Positions 16,502 to 24,233 of a stretch of 64,000 nt of DNA are shown one piece after another. Source of the stretch: Desulfosporosinus sp. Sb-LF. GTDB lineage: Bacteria > Bacillota > Desulfitobacteriia > Desulfitobacteriales > Desulfitobacteriaceae. The notes below the pieces were generated by a model, which was not told the origin of the DNA, searched no databases, and saw only the letters and a list, made by a program, of their open reading frames with translations. Location: assembly GCF_004766055.1 (NCBI RefSeq), contig NZ_SPQR01000005.1, forward strand, positions 1-64,000. Reading direction: 5' to 3'. Each line of letters starts with the position of its first letter. The first letter of the stretch is position 1. A program made the position numbers and the translations under genes.

Positions 16502-17905
16502 ATGCGTAGAAAACTATTTCTTTCCACACTGATCATTTCGCTGATTACTTTAACCTTTAGCATGCTCGCCGTGAATCTTGTCTTCCATCAACAATTCAGC
16601 GATTATCTAACCAAGACAAACGAAACAATCTTGGAACAATTGCCTTCTCGTCTAAGTGACCTTTATCAAAGTAAAGGAACTTGGGATGCTACGGCTTTAG
16701 ATGAAATCAGCCATACCCTTCCGATCGGTACGGTCGTCACTCTGACAGATCCGACCGGTAAACTTATCGCCACGTTGAGTAACGTGATGGAAGACATGAT
16801 GCACGGTCAAGGCGGAATGAGCATGAGCATGAGCATGAGTATGGGCATGTCCTCTTCTTCCACTACGAGTTGGAAAACGAAAACTTTAACTGTAACAGGA
16901 ACTCACGGAACTTTAGCCACAGCACTAATCCGCTACCCGGCGACCGCACCGATTCTCAATCCTCAGGATGTTCTCTTTCAGTCCTCAGTTTTTCGTTCTC
17001 TCCTCTTCGCTGGAGGGTTGGCGCTTCTATTTGGGATTATCCTCAGTTACTTCACAAGCCGCCGTCTCGTCGCACCGCTGAAGCGTTTAACTCAAGCCGC
17101 CGAACGTATTGGCCAGGGACACCTTGATGAACGCGTTGTTATTCAAGCCAAAGACGAGGTGGGGCAATTGGCCACCGCTTTTAACGCAATGGTCGACAAT
17201 TTAAATCGCCAAGAAACCCTCCGCAAACAATTTACCGCAGACATCGCCCATGAACTGCGTACTCCATTAACCTCAATTAAAAGCTATATCGAAGCCTTCC
17301 AAGACAACGTCCTGCCTGCCGATGAGGAAAATCTCTCCTCCATTCATGAAGAAATTGACCGCTTGGTTGACCTATCCAGTGACCTCAAAGACTTAAATGT
17401 AGCGGAAATAGGTGCTTTAGCGTTAATCCACGAACCAGTAGATTTAAAGCATCTTCTTGGAAAAGTGATCCATAGTCTCCAGCCGCTTATTCAAGAAAAA
17501 GAATTAATCATGAGTTGGAACGCTCCCTTAGAACACGTGACTACGACGGGGGACGCGCGCCTTCTGACAAGGCTCTTTTATAATCTCGTGCACAATGCCT
17601 ATCGGTACTCAAATGTTGGCGGACAAATCACCATCACGCTTATACAAGAACCTGATTTCGCCGAAATCAGAATAAAGAACACAGGCATCGGCATCCCTAA
17701 AGAAGATCTACCTTTAATATTCGAGCGTTTTTACCGTGCCGACAAATCTCGAACCCGCGAAACCGGGGGAACGGGCATTGGTCTGGCGCTGGTCCAGCAA
17801 ATCACAGCTCTTCATCATGGGACAATCTCCGTGCAGAGTGACGTCGGGAAAGAGACTGAATTCATCGTCAAACTTCCTAAAGACCTAAAAGTGGCTGAGG
17901 ATTAA
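16502..17905 (+). CDS. Sensor histidine kinase with Met-rich sensor loop
   Basis: 467 residues from the ATG at 16502. Helix at about 7-27; external sensor domain to about 165; second helix; HAMP (about 190-240); HisKA with FTADIAHELRTPLTS; HATPase with NLVHNAYRYS, KNTGIGIP and GGTGIGLAL. The sensor domain contains MMHGQGG followed by five MS/MG dipeptides (about 99-121), coded by a tandem six-base ATGAGC-type repeat at about 16819-16848. Such Met clusters bind Cu(I) or Ag(I), and the neighbouring YtkA-like proteins have similar ones. A copper-type signal is likely but inferred. The stop codon lies in the loop of the terminator hairpin. Confidence 0.85.
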   Translation: MRRKLFLSTLIISLITLTFSMLAVNLVFHQQFSDYLTKTNETILEQLPSRLSDLYQSKGTWDATALDEISHTLPIGTVVTLTDPTGKLIATLSNVMEDMMHGQGGMSMSMSMSMGMSSSSTTSWKTKTLTVTGTHGTLATALIRYPATAPILNPQDVLFQSSVFRSLLFAGGLALLFGIILSYFTSRRLVAPLKRLTQAAERIGQGHLDERVVIQAKDEVGQLATAFNAMVDNLNRQETLRKQFTADIAHELRTPLTSIKSYIEAFQDNVLPADEENLSSIHEEIDRLVDLSSDLKDLNVAEIGALALIHEPVDLKHLLGKVIHSLQPLIQEKELIMSWNAPLEHVTTTGDARLLTRLFYNLVHNAYRYSNVGGQITITLIQEPDFAEIRIKNTGIGIPKEDLPLIFERFYRADKSRTRETGGTGIGLALVQQITALHHGTISVQSDVGKETEFIVKLPKDLKVAED

Positions 17906-17921
17906 ATCCTCAGCCACTTTT
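17887..17921 (+). terminator. Terminator overlapping the kinase stop codon
   Basis: AAAGTGGCTGAGGAT and ATCCTCAGCCACTTT pair perfectly around the TAA stop, followed by TATTATCTTT. Confidence 0.8.
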
Positions 17922-18051
17922 ATTATCTTTCTGACCATCAGTAAGAATCAACTTATTGCAGAAAGAAACTTAGAATTACCCTATATTAACAGTGGTGTTT
18001 GGATGATGAAGTTGTAGATTATAAATCAGAACTTATATACTTTAGAAATCT

Positions 18052-18211
18052 TTAAATAAATAAATTTACATTCGATTCTTCGGCTTCACCTAAATAATAG
18101 CCAACTCCACCAATTTTAATTCCATCAATAAGTTCTTCCTGCTTTAAACCCATAAGATCGATGGTCATTGAACATGTAACTACTTCCACACCACTATCCA
18201 TTGCTGAAAAC
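18052..18211 (-). pseudogene. DsrE/DsrF-like protein, 3' remnant
   Basis: Read leftward from about 18211 the frame gives FSAMDSGVEVVTCSMTIDLMG, KQEELIDGIKIGGVGYYLGEAEESN and VNLFI, then stop. This is the C-terminal half of a DsrE/DsrF/DrsH-like sulfurtransferase-type protein, including the conserved Cys of the VTCSM segment. No start or first half remains. It joins directly, in another frame, to a thioredoxin remnant. Confidence 0.65.
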
Positions 18212-18460
18212 ATTCACATCCGTTAGAGAGTCCTGAAAAGTCAAATTCACCCCGATAAACTGGACTTTATCCCCATATCTAAAGTAGGCCTTGACCAAGT
18301 CCAGGCTTTCAGCTTGGCAGGGCGGACACCATGAGGCCCAAAAGTCAATAAAGACTGGCTTACCTTGATATTCTGCCAGAAAAATTGGTTGATTATCCTG
18401 AGATTTCGGCAGAGAAAACGGACGTACGTGGCACCGTAGGAAACTAATTTCCGCACCGCT
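18212..18460 (-). pseudogene. TlpA-like thioredoxin, broken
   Basis: The minus strand reads PIFLAEYQGKPVFIDFWASW, then CPPCQAESLDLVKAYF and VQFIGVNLTFQDSLTD. This is a TlpA core with an intact CPPC active site. The frame has no start codon (TAA upstream) and runs into DsrE-like sequence in a different frame, so a deletion fused the two remnants. It is related to, but not a copy of, the intact TlpA gene at 11099. Confidence 0.7.
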
Positions 18461-18498
18461 TACTGAACATTTTTAGCTTCCCTTCAATTCATAGTAAT

Positions 18499-18538
18499 GA
18501 AAAGTGCAGTGTCTCCCTGAGGAGACCCTACACTTTTC
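18499..18538 (-). terminator. Terminator of the SHOCT operon
   Basis: GAAAAGTG...GTCTCC pairs with GGAGAC...CACTTTTC with small internal mismatches. It lies 46 bases beyond the stop of the last SHOCT gene and would end leftward transcription. Confidence 0.6.
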
Positions 18539-18583
18539 TTGTATCCATTGTTTATTTCACAACGTAATTTTCTTCTACCCAAA

Positions 18584-18874
18584 TTAGCTCAAATCCTGTT
18601 TGCGGCTTTGATACTCTGCTGAATCAATCTCGCCACGCGCATAGCGTTCTCGCAAAATGTCTAATCCACTATTCTGTTTGCCAAATCCGTTTGTATGAAC
18701 TTGTGAAGAATTACGACGAAATAAGTAGATACTCAGTAGAATGATCCCGATTCCGAAGATAAGAGGCATGATTATTCCCATCATACCTATCCACCCATAT
18801 CCGCCTCCGTAGCCACCATAACCGTAACCACCGTTTCTCCATCCGCCCATCATATTACCCCAGCCACCCATCAT
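18584..18874 (-). CDS. SHOCT-domain small membrane protein
   Basis: 96 residues, starting at the ATG at 18874 with GAAGGAGGG upstream. A Gly/Tyr/Trp/Met-rich N-terminus (MMGGWGNMMGG, then YGYGGYGGGYG) precedes one membrane helix (about 30-52) and a SHOCT motif (LDILRERYARGEIDSAEYQSRK). SHOCT is a short oligomerisation helix pair found at the ends of many small bacterial proteins. It is the last gene of a leftward trio with another SHOCT protein and a Met-rich secreted protein. Function unknown; a link to metal or envelope stress is inferred from neighbours. Confidence 0.7.
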   Translation of the reverse strand: MMGGWGNMMGGWRNGGYGYGGYGGGYGWIGMMGIIMPLIFGIGIILLSIYLFRRNSSQVHTNGFGKQNSGLDILRERYARGEIDSAEYQSRKQDLS

Positions 18875-18964
18875 GTGAATCCCTCCTTCAAAAAATACCA
18901 ATTTAATGCCAGAACATAATCTTAACAAAGTTTAACCTCTAACAAATTAATTCAAAGCACTTGA

Positions 18965-19186
18965 TTATCCCTTTTTAATTGATATTGTTTGCTTTTGTCC
19001 AGACAGTTCTTGTTTCCGCTCAAGGTATTCCTCACGATTAATCTCACCCCGTGCATATCGATCATTCAAGATATCCATTGGAGAATGCGCCTGGGATTGA
19101 TGGTTCGTGCAGCATAACCCTCCAGCATGGGATGAATTGAACATATAATATGCTACAATGACTAAGATGATTAAACCAAACATCAT
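18965..19186 (-). CDS. SHOCT-domain small membrane protein
   Basis: 73 residues: one N-terminal membrane helix (about 2-18), a short loop with a CC pair (GGLCCTNH), and a SHOCT motif (MDILNDRYARGEINREEYLERKQEL) nearly the same as that of its downstream neighbour. ATG at 19186 follows AAAGGGGGAAT. It begins 14 bases after the end of the Met-rich protein gene, so they are co-transcribed. Confidence 0.75.
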   Translation of the reverse strand: MMFGLIILVIVAYYMFNSSHAGGLCCTNHQSQAHSPMDILNDRYARGEINREEYLERKQELSGQKQTISIKKG

Positions 19187-19200
19187 TTGAGATTCCCCCT

Positions 19201-19695
19201 TTAGTTATTTGATTGAGTTGCCATTCCTCTACCAGAACCCATCATATTACCACCCTTATTTGCAGCTCTGGTTCCACTCCCAATCCTACTCCCGTTCATC
19301 ATCGTTCCTCGAGAACTAGTGATACCACCACCGTTTGTCATCATGCTCCCTCCGGCGTTACTCATGAATTGGTTCATTTTATCAAGGTTGTCTTGCCCAA
19401 TTTGAGCCTTTACAGCTGGGTCTGAATTCATAAGATTTTGCATTGCCTTAACATCACCCGTTTGCATAGCGTTCTGCATCCCTGCTGAATTATGCAGATT
19501 TTGCATGGCAGGCGAATTCACAAGTGCTTGATGTTGTCCTGGTGAAAAGGTTTGTTGCATGAATCCCTGCATTTGACCAACCCATCCATTACCTGGTTGC
19601 TGAGTCGTTCCAGCGAGAGCTGGTAAAGCCATGAGCCCTACTGCTAACGTTGCGGTTCCGAGGATTGCCGTGACCTTTTTACTTAATTTTTCCAT
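19201..19695 (-). CDS. Secreted Met/Gly/Asn-rich protein
   Basis: 164 residues. A good signal peptide ends in LPALAG. The mature chain is rich in Met, Asn, Gln and Gly (MQGFMQQTF, MQNLHNSAGMQNAMQTG, GGSMMTNGGG, GGNMMGSGRGM) and contains no Cys. The middle resembles the short alpha-helical domain of small secreted hypothetical proteins of clostridia. Many Met residues and the nearby Met-rich kinase suggest a metal-related or stress role, but no function is known. Start ATG at 19695 with GGGAGGAAT upstream. It is driven by direct-repeat promoter copy A. Confidence 0.7.
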   Translation of the reverse strand: MEKLSKKVTAILGTATLAVGLMALPALAGTTQQPGNGWVGQMQGFMQQTFSPGQHQALVNSPAMQNLHNSAGMQNAMQTGDVKAMQNLMNSDPAVKAQIGQDNLDKMNQFMSNAGGSMMTNGGGITSSRGTMMNGSRIGSGTRAANKGGNMMGSGRGMATQSNN

Positions 19696-19760
19696 TGTAT
19701 ATTCCTCCCTAAAATTTTAAAGTTAAGATTCTTTGTTGTATTTGTTATTTCCATGACCTT

Positions 19761-19814
19761 AGTATAACTCTAGTATCCGTTATTCTCATGAAGAAGTTGT
19801 GAATTTCTTATGAA
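19761..19814 (-). promoter_or_regulatory. Direct-repeat promoter, copy A
   Basis: On the minus strand TTCATAAGAAATTCACAACT starts at 19814 and is followed by a third repeat TTCATGA, all at 11-base spacing. TATACT lies at 19766-19761, 48 bases from the start, with no -35 hexamer at 17 bases. The ATG of the Met-rich gene is 66 bases further on. It has the same geometry as copies at 12862 and 22688. Likely bound by an OmpR-family regulator; the nearest is at 15808. Confidence 0.7.
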
Positions 19815-19874
19815 TTTAGAGACAAACTTACTTGCTTCATGGTATTCTTGAAAAGAACTAAATAGTTAGGAATA

Positions 19875-20036
19875 AGTGATTTCTTCTTGAGGGAAGGAAT
19901 TGAAAAGGAAAGTCAGTAGAAGGCTGACGCGGTACCCGCCACTGTAAGAGGGAATCAATTCACATCATGTCACTGGGACTTACCTGGGAAGACGTGAATT
20001 GATGATGATCTTGAGCCAGGAGACCTGCTTATTCTA
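19875..20036 (+). ncRNA. Cobalamin riboswitch
   Basis: The segment holds the conserved adenosylcobalamin-aptamer parts in order: a purine-rich left part with GGGAA, GCTGACGCGGTACCCGCCACT near 19931, GTCACTGG near 19969, CCTGGGAAGAC and GAGCCAGGAGACCTGC near 20015-20034. A terminator follows at 20124. It precedes a nickel/cobalt transporter gene and a cobalamin synthesis gene, which are known targets. The left boundary is approximate. Confidence 0.9.
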
Positions 20037-20123
20037 AATGTGAAAACTACCTACGGGAATGTTAGGGGGTGTATACTTGTGTCGATATTTCAACTCCGGT
20101 TGTCTGATACATGTTAAACTTTT

Positions 20124-20155
20124 AACCCTTCTATGGTGAAGGGTTTTTATTTTTG
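20124..20155 (+). terminator. Riboswitch expression-platform terminator
   Basis: AACCCTTC (20124-20131) and GAAGGGTT (20138-20145) pair, followed by TTTATTTTTG. Its place between the aptamer and the transporter gene suggests transcription termination control when cobalamin is bound. Confidence 0.75.
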
Positions 20156-20217
20156 TATTCCTAAACTGAATCTGGTTAACGTTCTTTTTATAGACAGTGG
20201 ATCAGGAGGAAGAAAAG

Positions 20218-21234
20218 ATGAAAGATATCACTCAAACAATGAAAAGTCGCCCTAAGTGGCTGGGTTATGGCGCAGCAGTGACTGGGTTACACCTTTTAGG
20301 CATCATAATGATGTTTCTAAATATCAAGCAACACCCTCAATTACTGGGATTTGCCTTTCTTTCCTATACGCTGGGCTTACGTCATGCTTTTGATGCTGAT
20401 CATATTGCCGCCATCGATAATACTGTGCGCAAAATGATTCAGCAAAAGCAAGACCCTCTGGGGGTTGGCTTTTTCTTCTCGATTGGTCATTCTACAGTTG
20501 TATGTATTATGGCGATAATCACCGCACTCTCCATGCACTGGGCGCAGCAAAATATCCCACAAATACAAAATGTCGCAAGTGTGATAGGCACAGCGGTTGC
20601 CGGAAGTTTTCTCCTTCTAATAGGACTATTTAATCTTTACATTTGGTTTGATATATATGGTTTTTTTCGTAAAATGCGTCAGGGTGAGTTTGATGAGGAA
20701 AATCTTGATCAACTACTCTTAAGTCGCGGTTTCGTAACCCGTTTCTTTAAGCCACTCTATCGATTAATTAACAAGAGCTGGCATGTATATCCCCTGGGTT
20801 TTCTCTTCGGGCTAAGTTTCGATACTGCATCGGAGGTAGCCTTATTGGCTATTTCTGCTACTCTTGGTACCAAAGGTATGCCAATTACAGCCATTTTATC
20901 TCTACCCATTATATTTGCTGCTGGCATGAGCTTGATGGACACTGCAGATGGAATCTTTATGACCACTGCTTATCATTGGGCTTTTTCCACTCCGCTTCGC
21001 AAAATTTACTATAATCTATCGGTTACAGGTCTATCCGTAATCGCTGCACTAGTAATTGGCTCCATTGAACTTGCACAGATTATTTCAACAAAGCTTGGAT
21101 TTCATCGCGGCTTTTGGGGATGGATCCAAAGCCTAAACTTCGGCTCGATCGGCTATCTACTGGTAGGTCTTTTTATCTTAACTTGGGCAATATCTTATTC
21201 GCTCTGGAGGATCTTAGGTTTCGAAAATGCATAG
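20218..21234 (+). CDS. NiCoT-family nickel/cobalt transporter
   Basis: 338 residues with about eight helices. The NiCoT signature in helix II is complete: LGLRHAFDADHIAAIDN (HX4DH). Other family motifs are FSIGHSTVV and LGFLFGLSFDTASE. It imports Ni2+ or Co2+ across the membrane; the cobalamin riboswitch upstream and cbiJ downstream point to cobalt. The ATG at 20218 is chosen because AGGAGGA lies seven bases upstream; a GTG at 20197 does not have one. Confidence 0.9.
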   Translation: MKDITQTMKSRPKWLGYGAAVTGLHLLGIIMMFLNIKQHPQLLGFAFLSYTLGLRHAFDADHIAAIDNTVRKMIQQKQDPLGVGFFFSIGHSTVVCIMAIITALSMHWAQQNIPQIQNVASVIGTAVAGSFLLLIGLFNLYIWFDIYGFFRKMRQGEFDEENLDQLLLSRGFVTRFFKPLYRLINKSWHVYPLGFLFGLSFDTASEVALLAISATLGTKGMPITAILSLPIIFAAGMSLMDTADGIFMTTAYHWAFSTPLRKIYYNLSVTGLSVIAALVIGSIELAQIISTKLGFHRGFWGWIQSLNFGSIGYLLVGLFILTWAISYSLWRILGFENA

Positions 21235-21283
21235 TGTATGAATTATTTCAGTGATTCGGATTCAATACGGAGGTCAACAATAA

Positions 21284-22024
21284 ATGATTATTCTTTTGGG
21301 AGAATCTGCAGCGGCACGTGAGCTTAGTACACAATTAAAAGCCAGGGGACTCGATTTAATACGAAAACAGAGCTGGACTGATGAAACCAGCTTGACCCCT
21401 TCAGTGGTCATTGATGCTAGCCATCCCTCTTCTAGTATAAAAATTCCCCCATTACGACAATGGTGTGAACAACGAGGGATTCTTTATATAAGGTTAGAAA
21501 GACCGGAAACCAAAGTTCCGTCCAGTCCCTTAATTTTCCCAGTCTACACTTGGGAAGAGGCTTTGCTCCAACTTGAACAACGCGTTGACACCTTATACCA
21601 CCTAAAAGGTCGTCTGATTACGATCTTTATAACGACTGGCAGCCATCAACTACACAGTATTGTTAACAGCTCCTTCTCCCGCTCAGTTCGTCTGGTCGTG
21701 CGTATCCTTCCGGAAGGGCGATTGGTGCAAAAATGCAATGATGTTGGCATTCATCCACGAGATATTGTCGCTATGCAAGGCCCATTTTCCAAAGAGATCA
21801 ATAGAGCCTTATTTAAGTTTTACGGAGCAGATATTCTCTTGACACGAGACAGTGGTCTCGCTGGTGGGACGGATACAAAAGTTTCGGCCGCTTTAGAACT
21901 CGGATTAGAAATCGTGCTGGTCAAAAAAACTAAAACTAACACTGGTTTGACAGTATGCAGCACTCACGAATTACTAGATTGGGTAGATCATAATTTTGTT
22001 GATAGTCCAATCAACCAACTTTAG
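21284..22024 (+). CDS. cbiJ: Precorrin-6A / cobalt-precorrin-6A reductase
   Basis: 246 residues with the CobK/CbiJ pattern: ASHPSS near 50, FITTGSHQL in the middle, VRILPE, VAMQGPFSKEINRALF, and a C-terminal TRDSGLAGGTDTKVSAALELG. It reduces the macrocycle during corrin synthesis using NAD(P)H. It follows the cobalt transporter under the same riboswitch, yet no other cob/cbi gene is in the window, so this is a detached piece of the pathway. Start ATG at 21284 follows GGAGGTC. Confidence 0.85.
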   Translation: MIILLGESAAARELSTQLKARGLDLIRKQSWTDETSLTPSVVIDASHPSSSIKIPPLRQWCEQRGILYIRLERPETKVPSSPLIFPVYTWEEALLQLEQRVDTLYHLKGRLITIFITTGSHQLHSIVNSSFSRSVRLVVRILPEGRLVQKCNDVGIHPRDIVAMQGPFSKEINRALFKFYGADILLTRDSGLAGGTDTKVSAALELGLEIVLVKKTKTNTGLTVCSTHELLDWVDHNFVDSPINQL

Positions 22025-22056
22025 AAAGTAACGTTTTGCAGGGAACGTGAAATCGA

Positions 22057-22097
22057 TAAAAGAGCAGATGCCCTTAGATGTAGCAACTGCTCTTTTA
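22057..22097 (+). terminator. Terminator after cbiJ
   Basis: TAAAAGAGCA (22057-22066) pairs with TGCTCTTTTA (22088-22097) around a 21-base loop, 33 bases after the stop codon. Confidence 0.65.
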
Positions 22098-22575
22098 TAC
22101 GAACAACAACTTTAAACTATTCCTAGCTCCGTGTCATAATGTTTTACTTTGCATGACAGTTGAATTCATCATCGTTTGACGTTGCTCCGATGAAAGGTCA
22201 CTTCCTCGTCTCTCCATATACTTTCTCGGACACCGATTTTACTTTCAATTTATTGTTACTGGAAAGAGTAATGTAGCATAATCCATAACCCAAAATAGAG
22301 AAGCATATGGCTGTTACCAAGAAATCTAGTCCTCTGATATAAACTCCCCCCCAAAAATCCATCTTTTATTGTAATACGTATATAAGGCTTGTTTTCTGAC
22401 GGTCTGTTACTCAAACATGCCTTTTTTTAAGAACAATTTCCGATTAGGTTATATTCCGAATCCAAATAAGAACTAATCCGCACTCTTCTTATTAATTAAC
22501 GGAGCTGGAACTATTTCTATTGATAGGCTCATTAGTACCTGATATAAAAGAAACTAATTAATTACAGATAATGAA
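22098..22575. other. No gene seen
   Basis: AT-rich stretch with no frame that has both a ribosome site and family likeness on either strand. It is the region into which direct-repeat promoter copy B would read if transcription passed the 22576-22621 hairpin. Confidence 0.4.
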
Positions 22576-22621
22576 AACAGACAAAACCCGTCGGACCTCA
22601 CACCCGAGAGTCTTGTCTGTT
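22576..22621 (-). ncRNA. Possible short structured transcript
   Basis: AACAGACAA (22576-22584) and TTGTCTGTT (22613-22621) close a 46-base stem-loop rich in G and C inside. On the minus strand it starts only about 14 bases beyond the -10 of promoter copy B and is followed by TTTC. A very short RNA could start here, or this is a terminator or attenuator. Existence of the RNA is inferred. Confidence 0.3.
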
Positions 22622-22634
22622 ACCATGTTTTCTT

Positions 22635-22688
22635 AGTGTAACCTTTGGATACGATCATCCCATTAAAAAGTTGTGAATTTCTTATGAA
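22635..22688 (-). promoter_or_regulatory. Direct-repeat promoter, copy B
   Basis: On the minus strand TTCATAAGAAATTCACAACT starts at 22688 and TACACT lies at 22640-22635, again exactly 48 bases from the start. The first two heptamers are identical to copies A and C; the third is degenerate (TTAATGG). No protein gene lies directly downstream. Confidence 0.6.
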
Positions 22689-22729
22689 CAAAGCATTCTG
22701 CAATTTGTAGTGAAGTAAAATCGATAAAA

Positions 22730-22764
22730 AGGCTGACCTGGTTCAGTTAGACCAGATCAGCCTC
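22730..22764 (-). terminator. Terminator of the permease gene
   Basis: AGGCTGA...GGT pairs with ACC...TCAGCCT; on the minus strand TTTTTATC follows. It lies 37 bases past the stop of the leftward permease gene. Confidence 0.7.
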
Positions 22765-22801
22765 ACCTTATTAACTTATGCCTTTTCCCTTTTGTTAGCT
22801 T

Positions 22802-23857
22802 TTAGAATACCAACATAGCAACTACACCACTAAGAATACCTACTAGCGCTACTGCACTCCCTACAAAAAGCAGGACCTTTGTGGGGAAGACATGTTTGAC
22901 CATGAGTAGGGATGGTAAACTTATAGCGGGCAATGTCATTAGTAAAGCAACTCCCGGCCCAACACCTAAGCCAAACGCCATTAAAGACTGAACTATGGGT
23001 ATCTCGCCTGCGGTTGGGATAATAAACAAGGTTCCAGCAATGGCCAGCCCGATCACAGCAAGAAGGCTGTTAGCCCAAGCTGCACCAATCGCTGGAAACA
23101 ACCATGCTCGAACAGCCCCTAGAATCAGAACCACAATAAAATAAGCTGGAATAGTGTCTCGAATAAGGGGGAAGAGTGCCCTCATCCAACTTATAAACAG
23201 ATTGCTTTCTTCCTCGTTGTTCAGAGCATCCGGCACCAAATCCTCAGGGACACCATCATTTTTTGCCCAACGATTAGCAAAATAACCAATTCCGAAAACC
23301 ATTATGATTCCCGCAATAATTCTGAAAAAAGCTAATTTCCAGGAAAGTACAAAGCCCATAAAAATAATCGTTGCAGGATTAAGAACAGGATTCCCGAGCC
23401 AATAGGCCACTGCTGCACCAACGGAAGCCTTTCTTTCTCGCAAGCCGACTACAACTGGAGCGGAACAACAGGTACACATCATAGAAGGAATGCCAGCAAC
23501 CCCAGCTAGTGCAGTACTTCTAAAATCAGATCCCCCAAAGATCTTTGAAATCCAATTTTTGGGTAATAATATCTGTACCAAAGAACCCAATAAGAGCCCT
23601 AAAATTACAGCCTTCCATACGGAGTTAAAATAGGCAATTGCATAATTCCAGGCTGCGGACCATGATGGGTCTGGTGGAATAGCCGCTTTGCCTGAAATAA
23701 TGGAATCCCCAATAGAATGTTTGCTGGCTGCCAGAAACGCTTTGTGATAATATGGGTTCCATTTAACATACCAAACACCTATAACAAAAATAATTGCGAA
23801 TAAAAGGACATAGGGAAAATAATTGCGAATTTGCCTTTTGGCCGTTTGCACTTGCAC
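22802..23857 (-). CDS. Permease of the ArsP/YraQ (DUF318) family
   Basis: About 351 residues and roughly eight helices in two repeats. The family core MCTCCSAPVVVGLRERKAS, then AAVAYWLGNPVLNPATI, is present, with three close Cys residues at a membrane edge. Relatives include ArsP, which exports organoarsenicals, and others of unknown substrate. GTG at 23857 is preferred because GAGGGA lies nine bases upstream; an in-frame ATG at 23890 has none. A large palindrome sits 43 bases upstream. Substrate unknown; neighbours do not settle it. Confidence 0.8.
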   Translation of the reverse strand: MQVQTAKRQIRNYFPYVLLFAIIFVIGVWYVKWNPYYHKAFLAASKHSIGDSIISGKAAIPPDPSWSAAWNYAIAYFNSVWKAVILGLLLGSLVQILLPKNWISKIFGGSDFRSTALAGVAGIPSMMCTCCSAPVVVGLRERKASVGAAVAYWLGNPVLNPATIIFMGFVLSWKLAFFRIIAGIIMVFGIGYFANRWAKNDGVPEDLVPDALNNEEESNLFISWMRALFPLIRDTIPAYFIVVLILGAVRAWLFPAIGAAWANSLLAVIGLAIAGTLFIIPTAGEIPIVQSLMAFGLGVGPGVALLMTLPAISLPSLLMVKHVFPTKVLLFVGSAVALVGILSGVVAMLVF

Positions 23858-23899
23858 GAACACGACTCCCTCTCTTTTTGCCAAAATCAACTTAACTCT

Positions 23900-23939
23900 T
23901 GATCAGCTCAGATAATATTTGTATTATCTGAGCTGATCA
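23900..23939. promoter_or_regulatory. 17-bp palindrome upstream of the permease gene
   Basis: TGATCAGCTCAGATAAT (23900-23916) and its exact complement (23923-23939) flank ATTTGT. It lies just upstream of the permease start, without a T run, so an operator or a 5' leader hairpin is more likely than a terminator. Confidence 0.6.
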
Positions 23940-24061
23940 CTCCAAGGTTATATAATAAATGTAAATCTAACATTTAGCAACAGTAAAATATTAGTTGAAG
24001 TAGTCCTCTCTATACAAGGTTATAGCATACTTGATAAAAACTTAACTAGTAACCTTTTGCC

Positions 24062-24108
24062 TTTCTTTTTCATTTATTTCATTATTAATGAAATAAATGA
24101 AAAAGAAA
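24062..24108. repeat. 23-bp perfect palindrome
   Basis: 24062-24084 and 24086-24108 are exact reverse complements around a single base. The sequence is AT-rich (TTTCTTTTTCATTTATTTCA). It lies between the permease promoter region and the dsrC stop, next to a normal terminator. Such a long gapless palindrome is prone to deletion and is therefore notable. Confidence 0.75.
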
Positions 24109-24146
24109 AGTGGCAGTGTTCAAATCCTTTGCCACTTTTCTTTTTA
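24106..24146 (-). terminator. Terminator of the dsrD-rsbRD-dsrC operon
   Basis: AAAAGTGGCA (24106-24115) pairs with TGCCACTTTT (24130-24139). T-rich tracts flank both sides, so it can work in both directions. Confidence 0.65.
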
Positions 24147-24233
24147 ACCAACTTGTTTTTAAAATGCGGTTTGATCAACATTGGAAAGAACATTGTGGTA
24201 ACTACCTTGCGAGAGTTTTTGTTTCAGCTAGGG

